Source: JAYSFC01 sp041913505 (lineage in GTDB: Bacteria; Pseudomonadota; Gammaproteobacteria; Burkholderiales; Burkholderiaceae_C). From it: 12,270 nucleotides of DNA. The position numbers were made by a program, and so were the translations under genes. The DNA is taken from assembly GCA_041913505.1 (NCBI GenBank), contig JAYSFC010000115.1, positions 1 to 12,270 on the forward strand, written 5' to 3'. The notes under the pieces are model-generated. The model was not told where the DNA came from. It searched no databases and saw only the letters and a program-made list of their open reading frames with translations. Shown in pieces: positions 5,782 through 12,270 of the stretch (its first letter is position 1; each line of letters begins with the position of its first letter).

Positions 5782-6657
5782 ATGGCGACTGCATATTCCC
5801 CCATCGCTTTCTGGCACCTTGCCGCCCTCTCGCTGGCCTGCCTGGGCGCCGGCTGCGCTACGCCGCCGTCCGCGCCGGATGGGCTGCCCCAGCTTTCCGC
5901 ACTGCTGCCGACCGACTTGCTGCTGCTGGGCGAGCAGCACGACGCCCGCGAGCACCAGCAGTGGGAGCAGGCCACCGTGCAATGGCTGGCCGGGCGCGGC
6001 CGGCTCGCGGCCGTGGTGATCGAGATGGCCGAGACGGGTCGCAGCACCGAGGGACTGCCCGCCAGCGCCACCGAGGCGCAGGCCCGGCAAGCGCTGGGCT
6101 GGAGCGATGCCGCCTGGCCCTGGGCCTCGTACGGCCCCGTGGTGATGGCCGCCGTGCGCGCGGGCGTGCCCGTGCGCGGCGGTGACCTGCCGCGCCAGGA
6201 CCAGCGCGCAGCCCTGCAGGACACGGCCTTCGATGCGCACCTGCCCGCACCCGCACTCGAGCGCCAGTACGCGGCACTGCGCGCGGGCCACTGCGGCCTG
6301 CTGCCCGAGAGCCAGATCGCCCCCATGGCGCGTGTGCAGCTCGCGCGCGATGCAAGCCTGGCGCGCGCCGCCCGGCAGGCCATGCAAGCGATGCACCCTG
6401 GCCAGACCGTGGTGCTGGTGGCGGGCATGGGCCACGCGCGGCGTGACCTGGGCGTGCCCACTTGGCTACCCGCCGGCTTGAACTACAAAGTGGCGATAGC
6501 GCAGGCGGGGCAGCCTATGGATGCTATCGAAAAAGAAGCTGACCTGATTCACGCCACACCGGCATTGCCCGCGCACGACCCCTGTGAGGAGCTGCGTGCG
6601 CGCTGGCGTCCAGCGCCCGGCGCTAGGCCCGCGGCTGCGCCTGTAGCAGCGCCGTGA
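5782..6657 (+). CDS. ChaN-like (Tiki superfamily) putative haem-binding exported protein
   Basis: A 291-residue protein of the ChaN / haem-binding uptake family (DUF399, Tiki fold). Visible motifs are LLLLGEQHDAREH (46-58, GExHD signature), VVIEMAE (78-84), and VAGMGHARRDLGVP (213-226), in the conserved order of the family. Campylobacter ChaN is a haem-binding lipoprotein linked to iron uptake; haem binding here is inference. The N-terminus is hydrophobic, with Cys25 in LGAGCATPP, which fits a loose lipobox, but the first residues contain no Lys or Arg, which is odd for a signal peptide. An in-frame TAG at 5770 rules out any start upstream of 5782. There is no Shine-Dalgarno. The gene is divergent from narX, shares its FNR box region, and its 3' end overlaps the convergent GGDEF-EAL gene by 35 bases. 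Residues about 235-256 come from a lower-GC, repeat-like stretch. Confidence 0.85.
   Translation: MATAYSPIAFWHLAALSLACLGAGCATPPSAPDGLPQLSALLPTDLLLLGEQHDAREHQQWEQATVQWLAGRGRLAAVVIEMAETGRSTEGLPASATEAQARQALGWSDAAWPWASYGPVVMAAVRAGVPVRGGDLPRQDQRAALQDTAFDAHLPAPALERQYAALRAGHCGLLPESQIAPMARVQLARDASLARAARQAMQAMHPGQTVVLVAGMGHARRDLGVPTWLPAGLNYKVAIAQAGQPMDAIEKEADLIHATPALPAHDPCEELRARWRPAPGARPAAAPVAAP
6486..6540. repeat. Repeat-like, lower-GC stretch with inverted repeat inside the ChaN-like gene
   Basis: This 55-base stretch is 30/55 G+C inside a gene that is otherwise much richer, and contains CGATAGC (6494-6500) facing GCTATCG (6523-6529), a perfect 7-bp inverted repeat with a 22-base spacer. On the minus strand its layout (AGCTTCTTTTTCGATAGC, a GC-rich middle, then GCGCTA and GCCACTTTG) recalls a short dispersed palindromic repeat I associate with Comamonadaceae genomes. 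That resemblance is from memory and untested. It is read in frame, using an ATA codon and several A/T-ending codons. Confidence 0.35.
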
Positions 6658-9286
6658 ACCCGGCCACGGGCATGGGCCGGCTGCACAGGTAGCCCTGGTA
6701 GCGGTCGCAGCCGCGCTCACGCAAAAAGTCGAGCTGCTCCTGCGTCTCCACCCCTTCGGCCAGCACCTGCAGGCCCAGGCTGTGGCCCATGGCGATGATG
6801 GCCGCGCTGATGGCCATGTCGTCGCCACTGCGAGGAATGTCGCGGATGAAGCCCTGGTCGATCTTGAGCACGTCGATCGGGAAACGCTTGAGGTGCGCCA
6901 GCGACGAGTAGCCCGTGCCGAAATCATCCACCGCCATGCGCACGCCCAGCTCCTGCAGGCGCAGCAGCACCTGGCGCGCCTCTTCGGGGCGCTCGGCCAG
7001 CGCGCTCTCGGTGAGCTCGAACTCCAGCCGCTGGGCCGGGTAGCCGCTTTCGGCCAGCGCCGACGCCGCGCAGCCGGCCACGTCAGTCAGGTTGAACTGG
7101 CGCGGCGAGAGGTTCACGGCCAGCGTGAGCTCAGGCAGCCCGGCCTCGCGCCAGCACTGGCCCTGGCGGCACACCTCGCGTATCACCCATTCGCCCAACG
7201 GGCCGATCACGCCCGAGCTCTCGGCCACGGGGATGAAGCGCGCGGGCGAGATCAGGCCCTCTTCGGGGTCGAGCCAGCGCACCAAGGCCTCGGCCCCCAC
7301 GATGCGGCCCGTGGCAATGTCAACCTGCGGCTGGTAGTAGACCTGCAGGTGCCCCTGCGCAAGCGCCTGGCGCAGGCGCGCCTCCATGGCCAGACGCTCG
7401 CGCGCAGCCAGGGTCATGTCCTCGTGGAAGAAGCTCCAGGCGCCGCGCCCACGCGCCTTAGCCGCGTACACGGCGGCATGGGCGCCCTGCAGCAGCGTCT
7501 GCGCGGTCTGCGCATGCTGAGGGAACATGCAGATGCCCACGCTTGCGCCGGTCTCCACGGCCCAGCCCTCGGGGGCGTGCCAGGGCTCTGCCACGGCCTC
7601 GATGAGGTAACGCGCCACAGCCGCAGCACCGTCGGCATGGCGCAGATGGCGCGCCACCACGGCCAGTTCATCGCCCGCCAGACGGCCCAGCAAGTCGCCA
7701 GGACGCAGCGCGGCACGCGCCTGGCGCGTGATGTGCTTGAGCACTTCGTCACCCACGGCGTGGCCGTAGCTGTCGTTCACGTCCTTGAATCGGTCGAGGT
7801 TCAGCAGCAGCACGGCCAGCCGCTCACCGCTTGCGCGCGCCTGCTGGACGACGTCCTCGAGCTGCTGGCCGAACCAGGCGCGATTGGCCAGGCCGGTGAG
7901 GGGGTCGTTGTGCGCGAGGAATTCGAGTTGCTGGCGCTGGGCCTTCTCTTCGGAAATGTCGGTGAACATGCACACGTAGTGCGTCACGGTGCCGTCGACA
8001 TCCTTCACGGCCGACAGCGACATGTGCTCGGGGAAGATCTCGCCATTCTTGCGGCGGTTCCAGATCTCGCCCTGCCAATGGCCCGTGCGGCGCATGCGCT
8101 CCCACATGGCCTCGTAGAACGCGCTGTCGTGGCGGCCCGACTTGAACAGGCTCGGCGTGAGCCCCAGCAGTTCGTCCTCGGTGTAGCCCATGAGGCGCGT
8201 GAAGGCTGCGTTGACCGAGAGGATGCGGCTGTGCGCGTCGGTCACGACCACGCCCTCGATGGTGTTGTCCACCACGGTCGTGGCCAGGCGCTGGCGCTCC
8301 TCCGCGCGGCGCTGGTCCGACAGGTCGGTGAGGATCCCCGAGAAACGCTCGGGCCGCCCCCGCGCGTCCAGGTGGCGCTGGCCTCGCGCCTGGAACCAGC
8401 GGTAGGTGCCGTCGAAGCATTGCAGGCGTGCGGTCTCGAGGAACGGCCCGCCCTTGGCGACGGCATACCGCACGGCGCGGCGCACGCGCGGTACGTCGTC
8501 CGGGTGCAGCCGGCGCTCCAATTGCAGATCGGCCGCCGCGTCGCGCCCCGCGTAGCGCAGCAGGCGCTCCACGCCCTGCGAGAACGTGGCTCGGCGCGCC
8601 ACCAGGTCCCAGTCCCATATGCCGCTGCCGCTGCCGTCGAGTGCCAGGCGCAGGCTGGTTTCGCTGCGTTCGAGCGCAGACCGGGCAGTCCCGATCTCGC
8701 TCATGTCCTGCAGCACGCACACGAGGTGCTCGGGCTCATCGCCCGCCGCGGGCACATGGCTCACGGTGCACAGCACGGGCACGGACGGCCCGCCGTCCGG
8801 GCGGCGGCACAGGCGCTCGCCCTGATAGTGATCGATATGGCCGGCCAGCAGGCGCTCGAGCTGCTGCGATGCCCAGGCGCGGTCGCTGGCCACCACCACG
8901 TCGCGGAAATTGCGCTGCCGTAGCGCATCGAGCGGCATGGCAAGCCACTCGCACAGGCGCTCGTTGGCCCAAAGGAACCGCCCGCCGGGCTGCACGCGCG
9001 CGATGCCCGCGGGCGCGTGCCGGGCGATCTGCGAAAGCTCCTGCACCACCGCGCCGCGCACCCGCTCGGCATTGCGCATGCGCCGCAGCAGCCACCACGC
9101 GAAGCTGCCCACGAACACCAGTGAAACCGCACCCTTCCATGCATGCAGGCGCGTCAGATCGGCCGGATCGGAGGCCATCGCCGCAACCGCCGCATCGCCC
9201 GCGAACACCCACACCGCACCGACGGCGGCGAAAAGGGCGATGCCCCAGCCTGGGGCGATGCGAGGGGCCGGGCCCGCTCTGTTCAT
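6623..9286 (-). CDS. Membrane-anchored PAS-GGDEF-EAL cyclic-di-GMP signalling protein
   Basis: An 887-residue protein expected to make and/or degrade cyclic-di-GMP in response to a sensed signal. Two membrane segments (about 14-30 and 51-68) flank a short loop, followed by three PAS regions (about 78-197, 206-328 with a PAC-type FDGTYRWFQARG, and 330-450 with NRRKNGEIFPE). Then come GGDEF (about 452-620) and EAL (about 630-885). The GGDEF motif is AGDEL (537-541), with LDRFKDVNDSYGH (497-509) intact and an RxxD inhibitory site, RPGD (528-531), at the standard five-residue distance. The EAL domain keeps EALVRW (666-671), Asn725, ELTE (757-760), DDFG (787-790), Lys808, Glu844 and Gln864, so phosphodiesterase activity is likely. 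I chose the start at 9286 (MNRAGPAP) for its GAGGA five bases upstream; in-frame ATGs at 9298 and 9334 lack one. It is divergent from purU across 52 bases. Confidence 0.92.
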   Translation of the reverse strand: MNRAGPAPRIAPGWGIALFAAVGAVWVFAGDAAVAAMASDPADLTRLHAWKGAVSLVFVGSFAWWLLRRMRNAERVRGAVVQELSQIARHAPAGIARVQPGGRFLWANERLCEWLAMPLDALRQRNFRDVVVASDRAWASQQLERLLAGHIDHYQGERLCRRPDGGPSVPVLCTVSHVPAAGDEPEHLVCVLQDMSEIGTARSALERSETSLRLALDGSGSGIWDWDLVARRATFSQGVERLLRYAGRDAAADLQLERRLHPDDVPRVRRAVRYAVAKGGPFLETARLQCFDGTYRWFQARGQRHLDARGRPERFSGILTDLSDQRRAEERQRLATTVVDNTIEGVVVTDAHSRILSVNAAFTRLMGYTEDELLGLTPSLFKSGRHDSAFYEAMWERMRRTGHWQGEIWNRRKNGEIFPEHMSLSAVKDVDGTVTHYVCMFTDISEEKAQRQQLEFLAHNDPLTGLANRAWFGQQLEDVVQQARASGERLAVLLLNLDRFKDVNDSYGHAVGDEVLKHITRQARAALRPGDLLGRLAGDELAVVARHLRHADGAAAVARYLIEAVAEPWHAPEGWAVETGASVGICMFPQHAQTAQTLLQGAHAAVYAAKARGRGAWSFFHEDMTLAARERLAMEARLRQALAQGHLQVYYQPQVDIATGRIVGAEALVRWLDPEEGLISPARFIPVAESSGVIGPLGEWVIREVCRQGQCWREAGLPELTLAVNLSPRQFNLTDVAGCAASALAESGYPAQRLEFELTESALAERPEEARQVLLRLQELGVRMAVDDFGTGYSSLAHLKRFPIDVLKIDQGFIRDIPRSGDDMAISAAIIAMGHSLGLQVLAEGVETQEQLDFLRERGCDRYQGYLCSRPMPVAGFTALLQAQPRA

Positions 9287-9291
9287 GGTTG

Positions 9292-9296
9292 TCCTC
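9292..9296 (-). promoter_or_regulatory. Ribosome binding site of the GGDEF-EAL gene
   Basis: GAGGA on the minus strand, five bases before the ATG at 9286. It decides that start over the in-frame ATGs at 9298 and 9334, the latter of which would leave only four bases to the divergent purU start. Confidence 0.75.
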
Positions 9297-9323
9297 ATTC
9301 CACACAGGCGCGGGCCGGGCTGC

Positions 9324-9329
9324 GACAAT
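9324..9329 (+). promoter_or_regulatory. Putative purU -10 hexamer
   Basis: GACAAT (four of six to TATAAT) ends nine bases before the purU ATG, which has no Shine-Dalgarno. RNA would start at about 9336-9339, giving a leader of zero to three bases. No good -35 is visible at 17 bases. The call rests on position only. Confidence 0.3.
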
Positions 9330-9338
9330 TGCACCCTT

Positions 9339-10187
9339 ATGACCCAAGCCTACATACTTACCTTGTCCTGCCCCGACCGCCTGGGACTGGTGCACGCTGT
9401 GTCCGGGTTCCTGCTGGAGCATGGCGGCAACATCGAGGAAGCCGCCCAATACAACGATGGCGCCACGGGCCTGTTCTTCATGCGCGTGCAATTCGCCTGC
9501 GCCGGACAAGACCCCGCCGAACTCAAATCCCATCTGGCCGCCTTCGCCGAAGGGCACCAGATGCGCTGGAGCCTGCACGCCAAAACCGAGGCCATGAAAA
9601 CCGTGCTCATGGTCAGCAAGGAAGGGCATTGCCTCAACGACTTGCTGTTCCGCTGGAAAAGCGGCCTGCTGCCCATTCACATCGCTGCCATCATCAGCAA
9701 CCACCGCGATTTCTACCAACTCGCGGCCAGCTACAACATCCCCTTCCACCACATTCCGGTCACCGCCGCCACCAAGGCCCAAGCCGAGGCCAAGCAATAC
9801 GAGATCATCGAGGCCGAAGGCGCAGAACTCGTGGTACTGGCCCGCTACATGCAGGTGCTCTCCAACGATCTGTGCACCAAGCTGGCCGGCCGCGCGATCA
9901 ACATCCACCACAGCTTCCTGCCCAGCTTCAAGGGCGCCAAGCCCTATTACCAAGCGCATGACCGCGGCGTCAAACTGATCGGTGCGACCGCCCACTACGT
10001 GACGGCCGACCTCGACGAAGGGCCGATTATCGAACAAGATGTTACACGTGCAGACCATACGGATACTGTGGAGGCTCTCACCGCCCGGGGCCGCGACACC
10101 GAAAGCCAGGTACTGGCGCGCGCCGTGAAATGGCACAGCGAACACCGCGTGCTGCTCAACGGCCACAAGACGGTCGTGTTCCGCTAG
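9339..10187 (+). CDS. purU: Formyltetrahydrofolate deformylase PurU
   Basis: A 282-residue cytoplasmic enzyme (E. coli PurU has 280) that hydrolyses 10-formyltetrahydrofolate to tetrahydrofolate and formate, balancing the one-carbon pool and, in bacteria that use PurT, supplying formate for purine synthesis. The N-terminal ACT domain (about 1-85, ILTLSCPDRLGLVHAVSGFL) is followed by a formyltransferase-type catalytic domain. That domain has LLFRWKSGLLPIHIAAIISN (102-121), the Asn188-Ile-His190 catalytic pair in INIHHSFLPSF, and Asp226 in TADLDEGPIIEQD. The reading frame is open upstream to 8910, but that part is antisense to the GGDEF-EAL gene. The ATG at 9339 matches the expected N-terminus, although no Shine-Dalgarno precedes it. 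A LysR gene follows after 13 bases, probably in the same transcript. Confidence 0.95.
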   Translation: MTQAYILTLSCPDRLGLVHAVSGFLLEHGGNIEEAAQYNDGATGLFFMRVQFACAGQDPAELKSHLAAFAEGHQMRWSLHAKTEAMKTVLMVSKEGHCLNDLLFRWKSGLLPIHIAAIISNHRDFYQLAASYNIPFHHIPVTAATKAQAEAKQYEIIEAEGAELVVLARYMQVLSNDLCTKLAGRAINIHHSFLPSFKGAKPYYQAHDRGVKLIGATAHYVTADLDEGPIIEQDVTRADHTDTVEALTARGRDTESQVLARAVKWHSEHRVLLNGHKTVVFR

Positions 10188-10200
10188 AAGCCCCGCCACC

Positions 10201-11106
10201 ATGGCAACGGCCGCCCCCGGACACTTCAGCAGCAGCGCGGCGCGGCGCATTCCGCCCATACAGTGCCTGCTCACTTTCGAGGCGCTGGCGCGCCTGCGCA
10301 GCGTGACGCAGACGGCCGACGAGCTGTGCGTGACGCCCAGCGCCGTGAGCCACCGCGTCAAGCAGCTCGAGCAGATCCTGGGTACGCGCCTGTTCGGGCG
10401 CACCGACTTCTCGCTCACCACGGAGGGCAGCAGCTACCTGGCGCAGGTACGCGAGGGCCTGGGCGCGCTGCAGCGCCTGCCGGGCACCGCCACGGCGCCG
10501 GGCCGGCGGCGGCTGAAGCTCGCCGTCACGCCCACCTTCGCGCGCTCCATCCTGATCCCGCGCCTGCGCCAGTTCACCGAGACCTACCCGGAAATCGACC
10601 TGGCGCTGCACGTGTCCATCCCGCTGCTGGACGTGGTCGCGGAAGATGCCGACCTCGTCGTGCGCTACGGCCCTGGCCACTATGCCGACATGGAGCACGT
10701 GGAGATCGCACGCGACGTGCTCACCCCGCTCGCATCCCCCACCTTCGTGCGGGAGCATGGCCCCTTCGAGCGCCCCGAGGACCTGGAGGGCCTGCCCCTG
10801 CTGCGCAGCCCGCTCGAGCCCTGGCGCACCTGGTTTGCCGCCGTGGGGCTCGACTGGGCCGAGCCCAACGAAGGCTCGCAGTTCAACGACGTAGGCCTGA
10901 TGTGCGACGCCGCCGCCGCCGGCATGGGCGTGGCTCCGGTGCGCCTGAAACTTGCCGCCCCGTGGCTGGACCAGGGCACGCTGGTGCGCCTGTTCGAAAC
11001 CGTGGCCCCCAGCCCCTACGCCCACTACCTGTGCTGGCGTACCGGCACCATGGAACGCTGGGAATGCGCCGCCTTTGCCGACTGGCTGCGGCGCTCCACG
11101 GCCTAG
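10201..11106 (+). CDS. LysR-family transcriptional regulator, GcvA-type
   Basis: A 301-residue LysR-type regulator. The winged helix-turn-helix occupies about 19-78: PPIQCLLTFEALARL, SVTQTADELCVTPSAVSHRVKQLE and LGTRLFGR are textbook for the GcvA/AmpR subgroup. A periplasmic-binding-protein-like effector domain follows (about 98-298, starting RRRLKLAVTPTFARSILIPRL). It presumably binds a small metabolite and controls neighbouring genes; the ligand cannot be read from sequence. Its ATG is 13 bases after the purU stop and no Shine-Dalgarno is evident, so it may depend on read-through from purU. The glcD-type gene begins 131 bases downstream in the same direction, so both neighbours are candidate targets. 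GcvA itself controls glycine cleavage genes, but using that name here would overreach. Confidence 0.9.
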   Translation: MATAAPGHFSSSAARRIPPIQCLLTFEALARLRSVTQTADELCVTPSAVSHRVKQLEQILGTRLFGRTDFSLTTEGSSYLAQVREGLGALQRLPGTATAPGRRRLKLAVTPTFARSILIPRLRQFTETYPEIDLALHVSIPLLDVVAEDADLVVRYGPGHYADMEHVEIARDVLTPLASPTFVREHGPFERPEDLEGLPLLRSPLEPWRTWFAAVGLDWAEPNEGSQFNDVGLMCDAAAAGMGVAPVRLKLAAPWLDQGTLVRLFETVAPSPYAHYLCWRTGTMERWECAAFADWLRRSTA

Positions 11107-11237
11107 AAAACAGCCCCAACGCCCAGGGCGCCTTCCCGCCGTCATCCGCAGGCCCTGAAGGGGAGCAATCGGCGGATTCACAAGGGCGTACAAGAAAACT
11201 CACACCATGCGGGCGCGGCTTGGCCTACAGTCACGCC
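11107..11237. other. Intergenic region between the LysR gene and glcD
   Basis: 131 bases with no ORF that looks coding. It holds a tight palindrome CGCCCAGGGCG (11120-11130) and a loosely spaced CCGCCG/CGGCGG pair (11136-11141 and 11170-11175), neither followed by a T tract, so no clear terminator. The second half is less GC-rich and is the likely place for a glcD promoter and LysR operator, but I could not identify a clear T-N11-A palindrome. Confidence 0.4.
11226..11231 (+). promoter_or_regulatory. Putative glcD -10 hexamer
   Basis: TACAGT (four of six to TATAAT) ends six bases before the ATG at 11238, which has no Shine-Dalgarno. The arrangement repeats that of the ChaN-like gene and suggests a leaderless start. 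No consensus -35 is visible at 17 bases, so activation by a regulator such as the upstream LysR protein is possible. Confidence 0.3.
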
Positions 11238-12270
11238 ATGACCAGCAGCCCCACCTCCAGCGAACGCGCCGCACGCCAGCGCGAAGTCGTGCAGGCCCTC
11301 ACGGCCTGCGTGCCCCAGCATGCCCTGCTGTGGCAAAGCGAGGACACCACGCCCTACGAATGTGACGGCCTCACGGCCTACCGCCAGCGTCCGCTGGTCG
11401 TGTGCCTGCCCGAAACCGAGGAGCAAGTGCAGGCTGTGCTGCGTACCTGCCACCGGCTGCAGGCGCCCGTGGTGGCCCGCGGCGCCGGCACAGGCCTGTC
11501 GGGCGGCGCCATGCCGCACGCCATGGGCGTCACGCTGTCGCTCGCCAAGTTCAACCACATCCTGAAGGTGGACCCTGCGAGCCGCACGGCCACCGTGCAG
11601 TGCGGCGTGCGCAACCTCGCCATCAGCGAGGCCGCGGCCGCCTACGGCCTGTACTACGCGCCCGACCCGAGCAGCCAGATCGCCTGCACCATCGGCGGCA
11701 ACATCGCCGAAAACTCGGGCGGCGTGCACTGCCTGAAATACGGCCTGACGGTACACAACGTGCTGCGCGTGCGCGGCTACACCATGGAGGGCGAGCCCAT
11801 CGAGTTCGGCAGCAATGCGCTCGACGCGCCGGGCCTGGACCTGCTGGCCGCCGTGATCGGCAGCGAGGGCATGCTGGCCGTGGCCACCGAGATCACCGTC
11901 AAGCTCGTGCCCAAGCCGCAACTGGCGCGCTGCATCATGGCCAGCTTCGACGACGTGCGCAAGGCCGGCGATGCCGTGGCCGCCGTGATCGCCGCCGGCA
12001 TCATCCCGGCCGGGCTGGAAATGATGGACAAACCCATGACCGCCGCCGTCGAGGACTTCGTCAAGGCCGGCTACGACCTCACGGCCGAGGCCATCCTGCT
12101 GTGCGAGAGCGACGGCACGCCCGAGGAGGTCGAGGAAGAGATCGGCCGCATGAGCGAGGTGCTGCGCCACGCGGGCGCCACGGCCATCTCGGTGAGCGAG
12201 AGCGAGGAAGAGCGCCTGCGCTTCTGGAGCGGGCGCAAGAACGCCTTCCCCGCCAGCGGCCGCATCAGCC
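11238..12270 (+). CDS. glcD: FAD-linked oxidase, glycolate oxidase subunit GlcD family, 5' part
   Basis: The first 344 codons of a gene that runs off the right edge; full-length GlcD is about 480-500 residues. The fragment shows the PCMH-type FAD-binding domain: VVARGAGTGLSGGAMP (78-93, pyrophosphate loop), TIGGNIAENSGGVHCLKYGLT (151-171) and GSEGMLAVATEITVKLVPKP (208-227). The start of the C-terminal FAD-oxidase domain follows (GIIPAGLEMMDKPM). GlcD works with GlcE and GlcF to oxidise glycolate (or D-lactate) to glyoxylate, passing electrons to the respiratory chain. The ATG at 11238 gives the expected N-terminus; there is no Shine-Dalgarno but a -10-like hexamer lies six bases before it. 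glcE and glcF would be expected next but are outside the window. A D-lactate or other 2-hydroxyacid dehydrogenase of the same family is the main alternative. Confidence 0.88.
   Translation, partial: MTSSPTSSERAARQREVVQALTACVPQHALLWQSEDTTPYECDGLTAYRQRPLVVCLPETEEQVQAVLRTCHRLQAPVVARGAGTGLSGGAMPHAMGVTLSLAKFNHILKVDPASRTATVQCGVRNLAISEAAAAYGLYYAPDPSSQIACTIGGNIAENSGGVHCLKYGLTVHNVLRVRGYTMEGEPIEFGSNALDAPGLDLLAAVIGSEGMLAVATEITVKLVPKPQLARCIMASFDDVRKAGDAVAAVIAAGIIPAGLEMMDKPMTAAVEDFVKAGYDLTAEAILLCESDGTPEEVEEEIGRMSEVLRHAGATAISVSESEEERLRFWSGRKNAFPASGRIS

Noticed and set aside
5073..6461. Minus-strand frame of 462 codons across the narX-ChaN intergenic region
   Set aside because: It runs through the FNR box region and two real genes in other frames, and is Arg/Ala/Ser-rich without recognisable motifs.
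6782..8923. Open frame of 713 codons opposite the GGDEF-EAL gene
   Set aside because: Very long, but it mirrors the GGDEF-EAL codons, shows no domain-like hydrophobic pattern, and is His/Arg/Leu/Gln-rich.
8736..10421. Minus-strand frame of 561 codons spanning purU antisense and part of the GGDEF-EAL region
   Set aside because: It covers two real genes in wrong frames and has no start signal. The purU motifs are unambiguous on the other strand.
11120..11175. Rho-independent terminator after the LysR gene
   Set aside because: The short palindrome and the widely spaced CCGCCG/CGGCGG pair have poor loops and no T tract.
11178..12170. Minus-strand frame of 330 codons opposite glcD
   Set aside because: Antisense to the GlcD FAD-binding motifs, and of His/Gly/Ala/Val-rich shadow composition.
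1..12270. CRISPR arrays, tRNA genes, insertion sequences, toxin-antitoxin or phage-defence genes
   Set aside because: I read for spaced direct repeats, cloverleaf-like stretches, transposase motifs and small paired ORFs and saw none that could be supported.

Overview
The window is high-GC proteobacterial DNA that looks like the chromosome of a betaproteobacterium, most likely family Comamonadaceae (Acidovorax, Diaphorobacter or Alicycliphilus relatives). I infer this from the nar gene order, the codon use and the protein style, not from a database search. It is gene-dense, with no gap over 300 bases, and I saw no tRNA, rRNA, CRISPR array, transposase or phage gene.

Region 1 (1-5725, all minus strand) is a respiratory nitrate reductase locus. 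In transcription order it reads narX (nitrate/nitrite sensor kinase), narL (response regulator), narK1 and narK2 (two separate nitrate/nitrite transporters), then the first 69 codons of narG, which runs off the left edge. Gaps are 3, 148, 25 and 34 bases. The genes work as one unit: NarX senses nitrate or nitrite at the membrane and phosphorylates NarL, NarK1 and NarK2 bring nitrate in and exchange nitrite out, and NarG reduces nitrate in the cytoplasm. A near-perfect FNR/Anr-type box lies just upstream of narX and is the only convincing oxygen-control site in the locus. A 9-bp hairpin lies between narL and narK1.

Region 2 (5782-9286) holds a ChaN-like (Tiki/haem-binding uptake family) exported protein gene divergent from narX. 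It converges, with a 35-base overlap, on a large membrane-anchored PAS-GGDEF-EAL cyclic-di-GMP enzyme gene on the minus strand. The 3' part of the ChaN-like gene contains a lower-GC, inverted-repeat-bearing stretch that looks like a decayed dispersed repeat read in frame.

Region 3 (9339-12270, plus strand) holds purU (formyltetrahydrofolate deformylase), a GcvA-type LysR regulator 13 bases behind it, and the 5' two-thirds of a glcD-type FAD-linked oxidase. This suggests a one-carbon/glycolate metabolism neighbourhood.

The families are known, and I did not find a clearly undescribed multi-gene system. The most interesting signals are regulatory: the FNR box spacing that points to a possibly leaderless narX transcript, a recurring pattern of SD-less genes with a -10-like hexamer 6 to 9 bases before ATG, and the repeat-like tail of the ChaN-like gene.
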